Below, piece after piece: positions 5,916 through 16,049 of a stretch of DNA of 64,000 nt. A model generated the notes under the pieces. It did not search any database, was not told the DNA's origin, and saw only the letters and a list, made by a program, of their open reading frames with translations. Position 1 is the first letter of the stretch; every line of letters begins with the position of its first letter. Source of the stretch: Desulfovibrio sp. JY (GTDB lineage Bacteria > Desulfobacterota > Desulfovibrionia > Desulfovibrionales > Desulfovibrionaceae); the NCBI GenBank assembly GCA_021730285.1, contig CP082962.1, positions 1,674,001 through 1,738,000 of the forward strand. Reading direction: 5' to 3'. Both the position numbers and the translations under genes were made by a program.

Positions 5916-8312
5916 CTACTCCGCAGCCGGCGGGGCGAGGTTGAATTCGGTGAGGGTGTCGTGGGCGGGAAGTTTGTCGAGCAGGGCGGCGACTTCCGCG
6001 GACGTCTCGGCCGGTGCGCCGCAGCAGCAGGCGTTGCTGCCGGCATCGAAGTCCGGATTGGCGATGCGGCCTGCCGCGTCCAGCACGAAGAGGGCATTCG
6101 CCTGCCGGTCCTCCTCGTAGAGCGCGATTTCCTTCACCTCGCCGGACCGCAAAACCTCGCCCGAGGCCGTGACGATGGCCCGAAACGGCCCCCGGTAGAG
6201 CACCTTGCGTCGCACGGGCGCGGGCTGTGGCTTTCGCGCCTCCACCGTGACCGAATAGAACCGGTGGTCCTGCACCACGCGGTAGGGGAAGCGCCGCAGG
6301 AACCGGATGCCGACGAATCCGGACTCCTCCAGGATGGCGACCAGGTCCTTTTGCGTCAGCGTTCCGGAGATGCACTCCCCGCGCAGGGTGGGATCGTTGC
6401 AGATGGCGGCGGTGGCCGGCGTTTCCGTGGCCACGTCGGAAAAGACGATGCGTCCGCCGGGTTTTAAAATGCGGAAAATTTCGGCATAGAGCCGGCGCTT
6501 GCGCGTGGACAGGTTCAGCACGCAGTTGGACGTCACGCAATCGGCCGTGGCGTCGGCAAGCGGCATGGCCTCCAGATAGCCCTGAAAAAAGAACGCATTG
6601 GCATAGCCGAGCACGTCCGCCGTGGCCCTGGCGGCGGTGCGCGCCCGGGCCAGCATGGCCGGCAGCATGTCCAGGCCAATGACCCGTCCCTGCGCTCCCA
6701 CCTTTTTGGCCGCGATGAGGCACTCCACCCCGGCTCCGCAGCCGAGGTCCACCATGGTCTCGCCCGGGGAAAGCCCGGCGTCGGCGATGGGCGAGCCGCA
6801 GCCGTAGCCGTGCACGCGGTAACGCTCGGGAATGTGTTCCACCATGTCCAGCGGATAGTTTACCGGATTGACGATGTCGCCTTTTTCCACAGCCGCCGCT
6901 TCGGTGTAAAAGGCCTTGATCTGCGACAGGCTGCCGGCGTCGGCGATGGACAGCAGGCAGTTGGTGTGGGCGAGCGCCACCTCGCCGTGGGCATGGCAGC
7001 TCTCGTGCATTTCGCCCATCTTCAGCGTCAGCCCCGGCCGTCCCTTGGGCAGACGCGGGGAGACGACCCGGGATTCGCGCACGATCATCCAGGCGGCGAG
7101 GCGTTCGAGCAGCGGCTGGTAGGGATCGTGGCCTGAAAACGTGCCGCTGTGCCGGTAGGAATGGTCCGGGTCGCCGCCGCCGAGAATGAAGCGCCAGGGC
7201 GCGTCGGACGCGGCGCAGGTGGCGTCGCGCAGTCCGGCCAACACCGGGCTGTCCCTCCAGGCCGCTTCCAGGCCGCCGGCCGCGTCGCTTATGGGCGTGG
7301 CCAGGGCGTCCACGCCGATGAGCGCCGGGCTGGGATAGAGCCTGTCGTCCGGGCCCACGGCCACGGACGTGTACCCGGCCGTGGTGCCGTCGTGGCGCGT
7401 GCCGACCGGGGCGAAGACCTGGGTGGCCAGGGCTTCGAGATTGTCGATGCCAAGGCCCCGGACTTCGGCCCGCTCGGCTGCGGCCACCACGCTATGGTAC
7501 AGCGCGTCCAGGTCCGGCTGGCCGCCGTTTTCCGCCCGGCCCACGGCGAAATGCCACATGAGATGGAGCCCGGCCGCGCCAATGTCCGCCGCCACGTCCA
7601 CGACCCCCGGCAGGTCGCCCAGGTTGTCGCGCGTGGGGCAAAAGGAGAGCGTCACGCCGTAGCCGAGCTCCCGGGCCGCGCGGACAGAAACCAGGAGCCG
7701 GTCGAACGCGCCGGGGCCGCGAAGCGCGTCGTGGCGCGCCGGCAGGCCGTCGCAGCTCACCTGGAAATGGAGCCGTCCCCTGGGCCAGCGGGTAAGGCCC
7801 GGACAGGAGGCGCCGCCAAAGCCCGTGCCGTTGGTGAGCACCACCACATGGGCGGCCGGGTCGGCCAGGGCGGCGTCGAGGATGGCCTCGAAGCCGGGAT
7901 GGAGAAACGGTTCGCCGCCGGTCAGCGCGAACACCCGGCAGCCGAGACGTTTCGCCTGGGCGATGCGCGAAAGCGCCGTCTCCGTGGACAACTCGCGGGT
8001 CGCGGCCGGGCCGGAGCAGAAAAGGCAGTGGCGGCAGGCCAGATTGCACCGGTCCGTGACGTGCAGCCACAACTCGGCCAGCCCGGTCAGTGGCAATACG
8101 GCGGCCCGGCCGCCATACGGCGCGGGCGGGTTGTCGGGCAGGCGTTCCAGGAAAATAGACGTCTCTATGTCGGGCCGCAGCCCATGGGCGGTCGCCAGCA
8201 AGGCCGCATCCCCGGCGGCGTTGGGCACGAACCAGTCCGGCGCGTCGGGGCGCAGGTAGATCGCGGCGTCCTCATGGGCAATCCTGGTCCAGTACTCGGC
8301 GTCAAACGGCAT
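5916..8312 (-). CDS. radical SAM / ArsM-like methyltransferase fusion protein
   Basis: A 798-residue protein joining two SAM-using enzymes. Residues about 80-330 are a radical SAM domain with CNLACRHC (C89, C93, C96) and a TGGEPFLHP motif. Residues about 450-690 are a class I methyltransferase with VDLGCGAGVE at 521-530, resembling arsenite-methyltransferase-type enzymes. The C-terminus adds a YRGPFRAIVTASGEVLRSGE module and a CCCG tail. A His/Cys-rich linker (GEMHESCHAHGE) lies near 432-445. The combination suggests modification of a metalloid- or sulfur-containing substrate, but no ars or biosynthetic genes are adjacent. Domain calls firm; substrate unknown. Confidence 0.85.
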   Translation of the reverse strand: MPFDAEYWTRIAHEDAAIYLRPDAPDWFVPNAAGDAALLATAHGLRPDIETSIFLERLPDNPPAPYGGRAAVLPLTGLAELWLHVTDRCNLACRHCLFCSGPAATRELSTETALSRIAQAKRLGCRVFALTGGEPFLHPGFEAILDAALADPAAHVVVLTNGTGFGGASCPGLTRWPRGRLHFQVSCDGLPARHDALRGPGAFDRLLVSVRAARELGYGVTLSFCPTRDNLGDLPGVVDVAADIGAAGLHLMWHFAVGRAENGGQPDLDALYHSVVAAAERAEVRGLGIDNLEALATQVFAPVGTRHDGTTAGYTSVAVGPDDRLYPSPALIGVDALATPISDAAGGLEAAWRDSPVLAGLRDATCAASDAPWRFILGGGDPDHSYRHSGTFSGHDPYQPLLERLAAWMIVRESRVVSPRLPKGRPGLTLKMGEMHESCHAHGEVALAHTNCLLSIADAGSLSQIKAFYTEAAAVEKGDIVNPVNYPLDMVEHIPERYRVHGYGCGSPIADAGLSPGETMVDLGCGAGVECLIAAKKVGAQGRVIGLDMLPAMLARARTAARATADVLGYANAFFFQGYLEAMPLADATADCVTSNCVLNLSTRKRRLYAEIFRILKPGGRIVFSDVATETPATAAICNDPTLRGECISGTLTQKDLVAILEESGFVGIRFLRRFPYRVVQDHRFYSVTVEARKPQPAPVRRKVLYRGPFRAIVTASGEVLRSGEVKEIALYEEDRQANALFVLDAAGRIANPDFDAGSNACCCGAPAETSAEVAALLDKLPAHDTLTEFNLAPPAAE

Positions 8313-8542
8313 GACATCCCTCGTTTACGGGTGATTTTGGCGTTGTGCGCGGCGAAATCCGGCAGGAACCGAGACTCGGCCTGATAGGGTAGCCCATGCT
8401 CCATGTCGAGACAAGGGACGCGCCGTGGCAACGATTGCCGCCGTAACCGCGATTGTGTTGGGGACGACGCGTTGTTATGGCATGCTGCGACGTCAACGCG
8501 GCCAACCCGGATTTCCGTGGCCGCAGAAAACCAGGAGCCCGC

Positions 8543-9733
8543 TTGCCCCCTTTGCTTTCCTTTGCCAAACGCCCCTTCGGTCCCGTGCGCGACCCCATTG
8601 ACCCGGATGTTTCCGCGCGCATCGACGTGCTGCGCGCCATCCTCATCGGCCTGATCGTGCTGTGCCATGGCGGCCGCTGGATCGGTGGGAGCGTGCCGTT
8701 CGCCTCGCCCGTCGTCACCTTTGTCCTGGCCATGATAAACCAGGGCTTGGACTGCGCGGTCATTCCGCTTTTTTTCGCCATCTCGGGTTTTCTGCTTTTG
8801 CGCAAGCTCGAGGCGACGCCTGCGGCCTATGGCCGGTTGTTGCGCGGCAAGGTCATCGCCATCGGCGTGCCGCTGCTGATTTTCAACGGCATCTGGATCG
8901 CCTGGTTGCTGGGTGTCGGCAGCATTCCGTTTTTCGCTTCCAAGAGCTTCGTGCTCAACGCCGGCATCGTGCAAAAGCTTCTCGGCATCGGCACGCCGCC
9001 GCTCAACTATCCGTTGTGGTTCTTGCGCGACCTGCTGCTTGTCTTTGCGGCCACTCCCCTGTTTATGGCTTTTTTCCGCTGGCTGCCGCTGGGGGGGCTG
9101 GTTTTGCTCGGGCTTTGGTGGTTTCTGGGCGCGCCGGACCAGGATTACTCCCTGCCGGGGTTTTTCTTCGCCTTTTACGCGGGCGGGCTTTTGGTCCGGA
9201 TGCGGGTCAACCTGCGCGATACGGCCGGTTGGGACAGGTATGTGCTGCCGCTGTTCGTCGGCTTTCTCGTCGTGCTCGGATTGCAGCCGTGGCTCGGGCT
9301 CGATGCGCCTGTCCAGGCGGGCCTCAACAAGGCGTACCAGATCGTGGGCGTGGCCGGGTTCTGGTGCATTTCGCGCCAGCGGTGGGTCAAGGGCAGCCGG
9401 ATGTTGCACCGCATGGCGGCCATGAGCTTTTTCGTGTTCCTCACCCATGAGCCCACGGTTTCGGTCCTGCAGGCCTCGCTTATGCGGGTGTGGCAGCCGG
9501 CGTCCACGCTGGGCCAGCTTGTCGCGTATCCTTCGGTCGGGCTTGCGGCCATTGTGGCGCTTTCGCTTCTCGGCTGGGGGCTGGCGGTCTATGTGCCGCG
9601 GCTGTTCTCGGTGCTGACCGGCGCGCCGCTGCGGCTGCGCTTTTCCGCGTCGACGTCCGGCTCTGCCGGGGCTCCCTTGCCGGTTGGAAACAAGACCGCT
9701 GTGGCCTGCGAGCAGGTAAAACGGCAAGCCTGA
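8543..9733 (+). CDS. acyltransferase-3 family integral membrane protein
   Basis: About 396 residues with roughly ten hydrophobic helices. The N-terminus RIDVLRAILIGLIVLCHGG matches the acyltransferase-3 family, which O-acylates surface polysaccharides or lipids at the inner membrane; the conserved His is in LCHGG. TTG at 8543 is preferred because AGGAG lies at 8533-8537; an upstream in-frame start at 8453 would add a non-hydrophobic, unconvincing leader. No polysaccharide genes adjoin it. The substrate is unknown. The 230-nt gap before it is divergent to the radical SAM fusion and shows no clear promoter. Confidence 0.85.
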   Translation: MPPLLSFAKRPFGPVRDPIDPDVSARIDVLRAILIGLIVLCHGGRWIGGSVPFASPVVTFVLAMINQGLDCAVIPLFFAISGFLLLRKLEATPAAYGRLLRGKVIAIGVPLLIFNGIWIAWLLGVGSIPFFASKSFVLNAGIVQKLLGIGTPPLNYPLWFLRDLLLVFAATPLFMAFFRWLPLGGLVLLGLWWFLGAPDQDYSLPGFFFAFYAGGLLVRMRVNLRDTAGWDRYVLPLFVGFLVVLGLQPWLGLDAPVQAGLNKAYQIVGVAGFWCISRQRWVKGSRMLHRMAAMSFFVFLTHEPTVSVLQASLMRVWQPASTLGQLVAYPSVGLAAIVALSLLGWGLAVYVPRLFSVLTGAPLRLRFSASTSGSAGAPLPVGNKTAVACEQVKRQA

Positions 9734-9802
9734 CGACTGTCTCCGGCAATTTTCCGCATAAGCGTTTTGCCAAAAGGCTGCGGCGTGGTTTACAGGCTGG
9801 TT

Positions 9803-10888
9803 ATGACGAAAACCAGCCTGTTTCCGCGTTGGACGGTGGCGGCTCCGGTCGTTGCCTGGGCGCTTTTGGCCGGGGCGCTGCTTGGCCTTGGCGGCTACGT
9901 GTATGCCGCCGTGCTCATGGCCGGGCTTTTGTGGAGCGTCTTTGCCGGCGTGCACCATGCCGAGGTCGTCGCTCATCGGGTGGGCGAGCCGTTCGGGTCC
10001 CTGGTGCTGGCGGTCGCGGTCACCATCATCGAAGTGGCGCTCATCGTTTCGCTCATGGTGGCCGGTGGCCCGGATGCCTCGGGGCTGGCGCGGGACACGG
10101 TGTTCGCGGCGGTCATGATCATTTTAAACGCCATTGTCGGCTTGTGCCTGCTCGAGGGCGGGGTGTTGCACAAGGAGCAGGTGTTTCGCGCCGACGGCGT
10201 GCGGGCCGCGCTGACGACGCTCGTCGCCATCTCCGTTTTGACGCTGATTTTGCCCAACTACACCACGAGCGTGCCCGGGCCGGTCTACAGCAAGGCGCAG
10301 CTCGTCTTTATCGCCATTGTCTCGGCGATCCTCTACGGCACCTTTCTGCTGGTCCAGAATGTGCGGCACCGCTGCTATTTTCTGGCTGACGACGATACGG
10401 CGGGGGATGACGGCCAGGCCGCGCCGCCGTCCACGCGAGGCGCGCTTTTCGCCGCCGGGCTGCTGCTCGGATGTCTGGGGGCGGTGGTGCTTCTGGCCAA
10501 GGCGCTGGCCCCGACCCTGGAGGCGGTGACGGAGGCCATCGGCGCACCCACGTCTTTCGTCGGCGTGATCATCGCGGCCATCGTGCTGCTGCCCGAGGGC
10601 ACGGCGGCGGTGCGGGCGGCGCACTGCAACCGGTTGCAGACGAGCCTCAACCTGGCGCTGGGGTCGGCCTTGGCCAGCATCGGCCTGACGATTCCGGCTG
10701 TGGCCCTGGTATCGCTCATCACCGGCATGCCGCTGGCGCTCGGCATCGACATGAAGGCGACGGTGCTTTTCATCCTGTCACTTTTCGTCTCGGTGCTGTC
10801 GCTGGGCACCGGGCGCACCACGATTTTGCAGGGCGCGGTGCTGCTGGTGATTTTCGGGGTCTACGTGTTGACGGCGATTATTCCGTAA
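9803..10888 (+). CDS. chaA: calcium/sodium:proton antiporter, ChaA type
   Basis: A 361-residue membrane protein of the CaCA superfamily that exchanges Ca2+ or Na+ for H+ across the inner membrane. The two inverted alpha-repeats are visible as AVTIIEVALIVSLM near residue 70 and VIIAAIVLLPEGTAAVRAA near 260, each with the ion-binding glutamate. A hydrophilic acidic loop (DDDTAGDDG) separates the halves. The ATG at 9803 gives the length of E. coli ChaA (366); a TTG at 9767 is possible. It lies 69 nt after the acyltransferase gene and converges on leuS. Confidence 0.9.
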   Translation: MTKTSLFPRWTVAAPVVAWALLAGALLGLGGYVYAAVLMAGLLWSVFAGVHHAEVVAHRVGEPFGSLVLAVAVTIIEVALIVSLMVAGGPDASGLARDTVFAAVMIILNAIVGLCLLEGGVLHKEQVFRADGVRAALTTLVAISVLTLILPNYTTSVPGPVYSKAQLVFIAIVSAILYGTFLLVQNVRHRCYFLADDDTAGDDGQAAPPSTRGALFAAGLLLGCLGAVVLLAKALAPTLEAVTEAIGAPTSFVGVIIAAIVLLPEGTAAVRAAHCNRLQTSLNLALGSALASIGLTIPAVALVSLITGMPLALGIDMKATVLFILSLFVSVLSLGTGRTTILQGAVLLVIFGVYVLTAIIP

Positions 10889-10971
10889 GAACGGCGGGGC
10901 AGGCAGCAAAGGGGCTGACCAGGACCCTATCGATCCCGCGTAACCATTGAAAATTTTTGGGAGGGGAGAGC

Positions 10972-11015
10972 GCGAGAGGGGGACCCTTTTTTGCCAAAAA
11001 AGGTCCCCCTCTCGC
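10972..11015. repeat. intergenic hairpin family A, copy A2 (bidirectional terminator-like)
   Basis: A perfect stem of 20 or more bp (GCGAGAGGGGGACC then a T/A-rich tip) lies between convergent chaA and leuS. AAATTTTTGGGAGGGGAGAGC precedes it, as in the other copies. Confidence 0.8.
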
Positions 11016-11034
11016 ACGTATCGGCGCTCGTTTT

Positions 11035-13548
11035 CTACCCGACAACCACGTTGACCAGCTTGCCGGGCACCACGATGACCTTGCGCACGGTCTTGCCTTC
11101 GAGGTGCTTGGCCACGTTGGCGTCGGCCAGCGCCGCCTTTTCCAGGTCCGCCTTGGACGCGTCGCGCCCCACGCACACCTTGCCGCGCAGCTTGCCGTTG
11201 ACCTGCACCACCACTTCCACCTCGTCGGTGACCAGGGCGGCCGGGTCGTGGGTCGGCCAGGGCTGATTGATGAGCAGCGTGTCGTGCCCGATCCGCTGCC
11301 ACAGCTCCTCGCAGATGTGCGGCGCGATGGGCGAAAGCACGGTCAGCAGCGTGGCCACGGCCGAGGAAACCGCCTTGGCCCCCTTGGGCTCGGCCCGAAG
11401 CGCCCCCACGTTGGCATAGAGGAAATTGACCAGCTCCATGGCCGCCGCGATGGCGGTGTTGAACTGGAACCGCTCGCGGATGTCCGCTCCGGCCTTGGCC
11501 GCAGCGCCATGTTCGCGACGACGCAGCTCGGCAAAAAGTTCGGGCAGGCCGTCGATGCCGAGTTCCCCGGCCGGCGAGCAGGCCGCGACCGGCACGAGAA
11601 CGCCCGAAAGCTCCTCGGTCACCAGCCGCCACAGCCGCGAGAGGAAGCGCGCCGCGCCCTCGATGCCCGTGTCGCTCCACTCCAGGTCCTTTTCCGGCGG
11701 CGCGGCGAAAAGGATGAACACCCGCACCGTGTCGGCCCCGTACCTGGCGATCATCTCGTCCGGGTCCACCACGTTGCCCTTGGACTTGCTCATTTTCGAG
11801 CCGTCCTTGATGACCATGCCCTGGGTCAGCAGATGGGCGAAGGGCTCGTCGAAGGAGAGATAGCCCAGGTCGCGCAGGGCCTTGACGAAAAAGCGCGAGT
11901 ACAGCAGGTGCAAAATGGCGTGCTCGATGCCGCCGATATACTGGTCCACGGGCAGCCAGTACTTGGTGGCCTCGGGATCGAAGGGCCGATCCTTATCCCT
12001 GGCCGAGGCGTAACGGATGAAATACCACGAGGATTCGAAAAAGGTGTCCAGCGTGTCCGTCTCGCGCCGGGCCGGGCCGCCGCAGACCGGGCAGGCGACG
12101 TCGGTAAAGGACTTGGACACCGGCAGGGGCGAGCGCCCGTCCGGGAGCAGGGCCAGGTCGCGCGGCAGCTCCACCGGCAGGTCCTTTTCCGGCACCGGCA
12201 CCACGCCGCACTTGTCGCAGTAGATGACCGGGATGGGCGCGCCCCAGTAGCGCTGGCGCGAGATGTTCCAGTCGCGAAGCCGGTAGTTGACGCTCTTGGT
12301 GCCGCGTCCGGTTTCGGCCAGCCAGTCGATGATCCTGCCCTTGGCTTCTTCGTTTGGCAGGCCGGTGAAATCGCCGGAAGCGACGAGTTTGCCCGGATCG
12401 CTGTAGGCGGCCTCCATGGTCGTCGGGTCGAGGGTTTCGCCCTCGGGGCTGATGACGACCGTAAGCGGCAGGTCGTACTTGCGGGCGAACTCGAAGTCGC
12501 GCTGGTCGTGGGCCGGAACGGCCATGACCGCGCCCGTGCCGTAGCCCATGAGCACGAAGTTGGCCACGTAGATGGGGATGGGCTTTCCGGTCGCCGGGTT
12601 GATGCAGTAGGCCCCGGTGAAAACGCCTTCCTTTTCCAGGTCGTCGGCCCCGCGCACGATGCGGTCCATGTTGCGCACGGAGTCGACGAAGGCGGTCACG
12701 GCCGTTTCCTGGGGCTTGCCGGCAATGAGCTTTTGCACCAGCGGATGCTCGGCGGCCAGGCTCATGAAGGTGGCCCCGAAAAGCGTGTCCGGCCTTGTGG
12801 TGAAGACGGTGATGGAATCGGCGCCGTCGACGGGCTCGGCCAGCTTGAAGGTCAGCTCCGCGCCGACCGACTTGCCGATCCAGTTGCGCTGCATGGTGAG
12901 CACGCGCTCGGGCCAGCCGCCGACCAGCTTGTCCAGGTCGTCGAGCAATTCCTCGGCATAGGCCGTGATGCGCAAAAACCACTGTTCCAGGTCCTTTTGC
13001 ACCACCGGCTGGTCGCAGCGCCAGCAGCAGCCGTCGATGACCTGTTCGTTGGCCAGCACCGTGCCGCAGGTCTCGCACCAGTTCTGGGGCGAATACTTGC
13101 GGTAGACGAGGCCCTTTTCCAGAAGCTTCAGGAAAAAGCCCTGCTCATGGACGTAGTAGCCGGGATGGCAGGTGGCCAGCTCCCGGCGCCAGTCGTAGGA
13201 ATAGCCCAGGCGCTTGAGCTGCGTGCGCATGGAGTCGATGTTGGAGATGGTCCAGGCGGCCGGGTGCAGCTTGTGCTTGATGGCCGCGTTTTCGGCCGGC
13301 ATGCCGAAGGCGTCCCAACCCATGGGGTGCAGGACGTTGTTGCCTTCCATGCGCTTGAACCGCGCCACCACGTCGCCGATGGAATAGTTGCGCACATGCC
13401 CCATGTGGATGCGCCCGGAGGGGTAGGGGAACATTTCGAGGACGTAGTACTTGGGCCGGGAGGGATCGGCCTCCACCTTGAAGTGGCCGCCTTCCTCCCA
13501 GATGGCCTGCCATTTTTTCTCGACGTCCTCGGGCACGTACTTGCTCAT
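11035..13548 (-). CDS. leuS: leucyl-tRNA synthetase
   Basis: Class I synthetase charging tRNA-Leu. 837 residues, within the bacterial range. The HIGH-type signature is HMGH at 48-51 and the KMSKS loop is at 585-589; the connective editing domain and the C-terminal VNGKLRGK segment are present. The ATG at 13548 follows AAGGAG. It is last in the minus-strand run ribBA-ribH-nusB-leuS, 64 nt after nusB, and ends at a family-A hairpin shared with chaA. Confidence 0.98.
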   Translation of the reverse strand: MSKYVPEDVEKKWQAIWEEGGHFKVEADPSRPKYYVLEMFPYPSGRIHMGHVRNYSIGDVVARFKRMEGNNVLHPMGWDAFGMPAENAAIKHKLHPAAWTISNIDSMRTQLKRLGYSYDWRRELATCHPGYYVHEQGFFLKLLEKGLVYRKYSPQNWCETCGTVLANEQVIDGCCWRCDQPVVQKDLEQWFLRITAYAEELLDDLDKLVGGWPERVLTMQRNWIGKSVGAELTFKLAEPVDGADSITVFTTRPDTLFGATFMSLAAEHPLVQKLIAGKPQETAVTAFVDSVRNMDRIVRGADDLEKEGVFTGAYCINPATGKPIPIYVANFVLMGYGTGAVMAVPAHDQRDFEFARKYDLPLTVVISPEGETLDPTTMEAAYSDPGKLVASGDFTGLPNEEAKGRIIDWLAETGRGTKSVNYRLRDWNISRQRYWGAPIPVIYCDKCGVVPVPEKDLPVELPRDLALLPDGRSPLPVSKSFTDVACPVCGGPARRETDTLDTFFESSWYFIRYASARDKDRPFDPEATKYWLPVDQYIGGIEHAILHLLYSRFFVKALRDLGYLSFDEPFAHLLTQGMVIKDGSKMSKSKGNVVDPDEMIARYGADTVRVFILFAAPPEKDLEWSDTGIEGAARFLSRLWRLVTEELSGVLVPVAACSPAGELGIDGLPELFAELRRREHGAAAKAGADIRERFQFNTAIAAAMELVNFLYANVGALRAEPKGAKAVSSAVATLLTVLSPIAPHICEELWQRIGHDTLLINQPWPTHDPAALVTDEVEVVVQVNGKLRGKVCVGRDASKADLEKAALADANVAKHLEGKTVRKVIVVPGKLVNVVVG

Positions 13549-13612
13549 GGGGAAATGCTCCTTGGCGGTGGGCGCTTGTGGGACACGCACGACGGCGTGG
13601 ACGCAGTGCGGG

Positions 13613-14149
13613 TTAGAGGTCCTTGTGGATTTCGAATTCCCCGCTGTCAACGGCTTTGGCGATGGCGTCGAGGATGCCGTTGATGAAGTTGCGGGAGTTC
13701 TCGTCGCCGTAGCGTTTGGCCAGCTCGATGGCTTCATTGAGCGCCACGCGCAGCGGAATGTCCGACCGGTAGAGGATCTCGTAGACGGCCAGGCGCAGGA
13801 TGGTCAGCTCCACCTTGGCGATGCGGGCCAGCTTCCAGTTCTTGGAAAAGCGCACGATATGCGCGTCCAGTTCCCGCTGGTTGGTCCAGACGCCGGAGAC
13901 GAGTTCCCAGGCGAATTCCTGGCCCGAGCCGTCCTCGCCTTCGGCCACGTCGTGGGGACAGCGGGCAAAGACCCGGCGCAGGGACCGTTCGTCGGCGGCG
14001 GATTCGAAAATAAGACCGTAGAGGCACTCGAAGGCCTGTTTGCGCGCCTTGCGGCGGGAAACGGGCTTCTTGTCCCCGTTGTGGGAGGCTTCTTCTGACA
14101 TAATAGGGGAGACTTTTTCTGACATGGCGGTTTGGGCGGCGACGGGCAT
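13613..14149 (-). CDS. nusB: transcription antitermination protein NusB
   Basis: 178 residues. With NusE it binds boxA RNA to support rRNA antitermination. The core starts at [16 protein letters not shown] and ends [13 protein letters not shown], typical of NusB. The start is uncertain: ATG at 14149 (3 nt after the ribH stop), 14125 or 14101 are all in frame; the first would be translationally coupled to ribH, whose last codons contain GGAG. The extra N-terminal 30 residues are not part of the fold. The ribH-nusB pairing is common in bacteria. Confidence 0.95.
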   Translation of the reverse strand: MPVAAQTAMSEKVSPIMSEEASHNGDKKPVSRRKARKQAFECLYGLIFESAADERSLRRVFARCPHDVAEGEDGSGQEFAWELVSGVWTNQRELDAHIVRFSKNWKLARIAKVELTILRLAVYEILYRSDIPLRVALNEAIELAKRYGDENSRNFINGILDAIAKAVDSGEFEIHKDL

Positions 14150-14152
14150 GGG

Positions 14153-14623
14153 TTAGAGTTGCTCCATGACCCGCACCATCTCGAGGACGGCGGCGGAGGC
14201 TTCCACGCCCTTGTTGCCGGCCTTGGAGCCGGCGCGCTCGATGGCCTGTTCCAGGGTGTCCACGGTCAGGACGCCAAATCCCACGGGCACGTTGGTCTCG
14301 AGCATGACATGGGCAAGGCCCTTGACGCACTCGTTGGCCACGTACTCGAAATGGGGGGTGGCACCGCGGATGACCGCGCCGAGGCAGATCACGCCGTTGT
14401 ACTTGGCGGAAGCGGCCAGCTTTTTGGCGGCCAGCGGAATCTCGAACGCGCCCGGCACGCGCACGATGGTGAGATCGGCCCGGTCGGCGCCGTTTCGGGT
14501 CAGGTAGTCGATGGCCCCGCCCACGAGGCGTTCGGTGATGAAATCGTTGAAACGGCCGGCGACGATGGCGAATTTGAGGCCTTTGGCGTCAAGCTGGCCT
14601 TCGATGGTGGTCACGTGCTGCAT
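14153..14623 (-). CDS. ribH: 6,7-dimethyl-8-ribityllumazine synthase
   Basis: 156 residues, standard length. Condenses the RibBA product 3,4-dihydroxybutanone phosphate with the pyrimidine intermediate to make lumazine, the substrate of RibE. Active-site segments [28 protein letters not shown] and [17 protein letters not shown] are intact. The ATG at 14623 follows GGGAG. It sits 54 nt behind ribBA and runs straight into nusB. Confidence 0.98.
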   Translation of the reverse strand: MQHVTTIEGQLDAKGLKFAIVAGRFNDFITERLVGGAIDYLTRNGADRADLTIVRVPGAFEIPLAAKKLAASAKYNGVICLGAVIRGATPHFEYVANECVKGLAHVMLETNVPVGFGVLTVDTLEQAIERAGSKAGNKGVEASAAVLEMVRVMEQL

Positions 14624-14677
14624 GGCGATTCTCCCGGGCGGGGGCCGCCCGTTTGGGGATTGCGAAGTAAAGCCGTC

Positions 14678-15904
14678 CTACTCTTTGGCCGCCTGCTCAT
14701 CGGGCAGATGGAGCAGATGCCCCATGCGGTCGCGCTTGGTGGTCAGGTAGCAGGTATTCTCGGCGCAGGGGCAGGTCTCTATAGGCACCCGGTCCACCAC
14801 TTCCAGGCCGTAACCTTCGAGCCCGACGATCTTTTTCGGGTTGTTGGTCATAAGCCGCATCTTGGATACGCCAAGGGCCACCAGGATCTGGGCGCCGGTG
14901 CCGTATTCGCGCAGATCGGCCTTGAAGCCGAGCTTCAGGTTGGCGTCCACGGTGTCGAGGCCCTGCTCCTGAAGGGCGTAGGCCTTGATCTTGTTGGCCA
15001 GCCCGATGCCCCGGCCCTCCTGGCGCATGTAGAGGATGACGCCCTTGCCCTCGGCCTCGATCATGCGCATGGCCTCGTGGAGCTGGTTGCCGCAGTCGCA
15101 GCGCAGCGAGCCGAACACGTCGCCGGTCAGGCATTCGCTGTGCACGCGCACGAGCACGGGCTCGTCCGGGTGGATGTCGCCCTTGACCAGGGCGATGTGG
15201 GTCTTTTTATCCTCGCTGCCCGTGAAGGCCAGGGCGCGGAAGGTGCCGAAGGCCGTGGGCAGCCCGGCCTCGGCCACCTTGGTCACGGCGAGCCGGCCGT
15301 ACTTCATGCGGTAGCGGATGAGGGCGGCCACGGTGGCGATCTTGATGTTGTGCTTTTCGGCGAATTCCATGAGGTCCGGCATGCGGGCCATGTTGCCGTC
15401 CTCGCGCATGATTTCGCAGATGACGGCGGCGGGCTTGAGTCCGGCGAGCCGGGCCAGGTCCACCGAGCCCTCGGTCTGGCCGGCACGGTCGAGGACGCCG
15501 CCTTCCTTGGCCCGAAGCGGAAAGATGTGGCCCGGGGTGACCAGGTCGTCGGGACCGGCTCCCTCGGACACGGCGGCCAGAATGGTGGTGGCCCGGTCGA
15601 AGGCGGAGATGCCCGTGGACACGCCGACCTTGGCCTCGATGGAAACGGTGAACCCGGTGCCGAACGGCGACTTGTTGTCGTTGGTCATCATGGGCAGCCC
15701 GAGCTGGTCGACCAGGTCGGGGGCCAGGGACAGGCAGATGAGGCCCCGACCGTGGGTGGCCATGAAATTGATGGCTTCGGGGGTGACCTTTTCGGCGGCT
15801 ATGGTGAGATCGCCTTCGTTTTCGCGGTCTTCGTCGTCGACGAGGATGACCATCCGTCCGGAACGGATTTCCTCGATGGCTTCCTCGATGGGGCTGATGC
15901 GCAT
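14678..15904 (-). CDS. ribBA: bifunctional DHBP synthase / GTP cyclohydrolase II
   Basis: 408 residues carrying both entry reactions of riboflavin synthesis. The N-terminal half (about 1-200) is DHBP synthase with DDEDRENEGDL; the C-terminal half is GTP cyclohydrolase II with the zinc motif LTGDVFGSLRCDCGNQ and RQEGRGIGL. The ATG at 15904 is chosen because homology begins at MRISPIEEAIEEIR; the frame extends 38 codons further without meaning. It heads the ribBA-ribH-nusB-leuS run. No FMN riboswitch was recognised upstream. Confidence 0.97.
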   Translation of the reverse strand: MRISPIEEAIEEIRSGRMVILVDDEDRENEGDLTIAAEKVTPEAINFMATHGRGLICLSLAPDLVDQLGLPMMTNDNKSPFGTGFTVSIEAKVGVSTGISAFDRATTILAAVSEGAGPDDLVTPGHIFPLRAKEGGVLDRAGQTEGSVDLARLAGLKPAAVICEIMREDGNMARMPDLMEFAEKHNIKIATVAALIRYRMKYGRLAVTKVAEAGLPTAFGTFRALAFTGSEDKKTHIALVKGDIHPDEPVLVRVHSECLTGDVFGSLRCDCGNQLHEAMRMIEAEGKGVILYMRQEGRGIGLANKIKAYALQEQGLDTVDANLKLGFKADLREYGTGAQILVALGVSKMRLMTNNPKKIVGLEGYGLEVVDRVPIETCPCAENTCYLTTKRDRMGHLLHLPDEQAAKE

Positions 15905-16049
15905 TGTGGGTATACCTCGTTGGGGGCTGTGCGGCCGGCTCCTGTGGAAAAGACCAAAGACCCGGCCGGGCCGGGTCCAAGGGGGAGATAATCTACGCGA
16001 CGGGGGTTGGCAAGGCAAGAAGGGCGAGGTTTTTCCCGCCGGGGCCGCC

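Noticed and set aside
8165-9976. 603-codon minus-strand frame opposite the acyltransferase gene
   Set aside because: The product is Arg/Gln/His-rich with no domain, and the plus strand encodes a clear multi-helix membrane protein.
10957-13683. 908-codon plus-strand frame opposite leuS
   Set aside because: Antisense shadow; begins inside a family-A hairpin and has no ribosome site or domain.
15905-16049. FMN riboswitch before ribBA
   Set aside because: The conserved RFN core was looked for and not found; only a GC-rich dyad and a short gap are present. The ribE upstream gap of 43 nt is too short for one.
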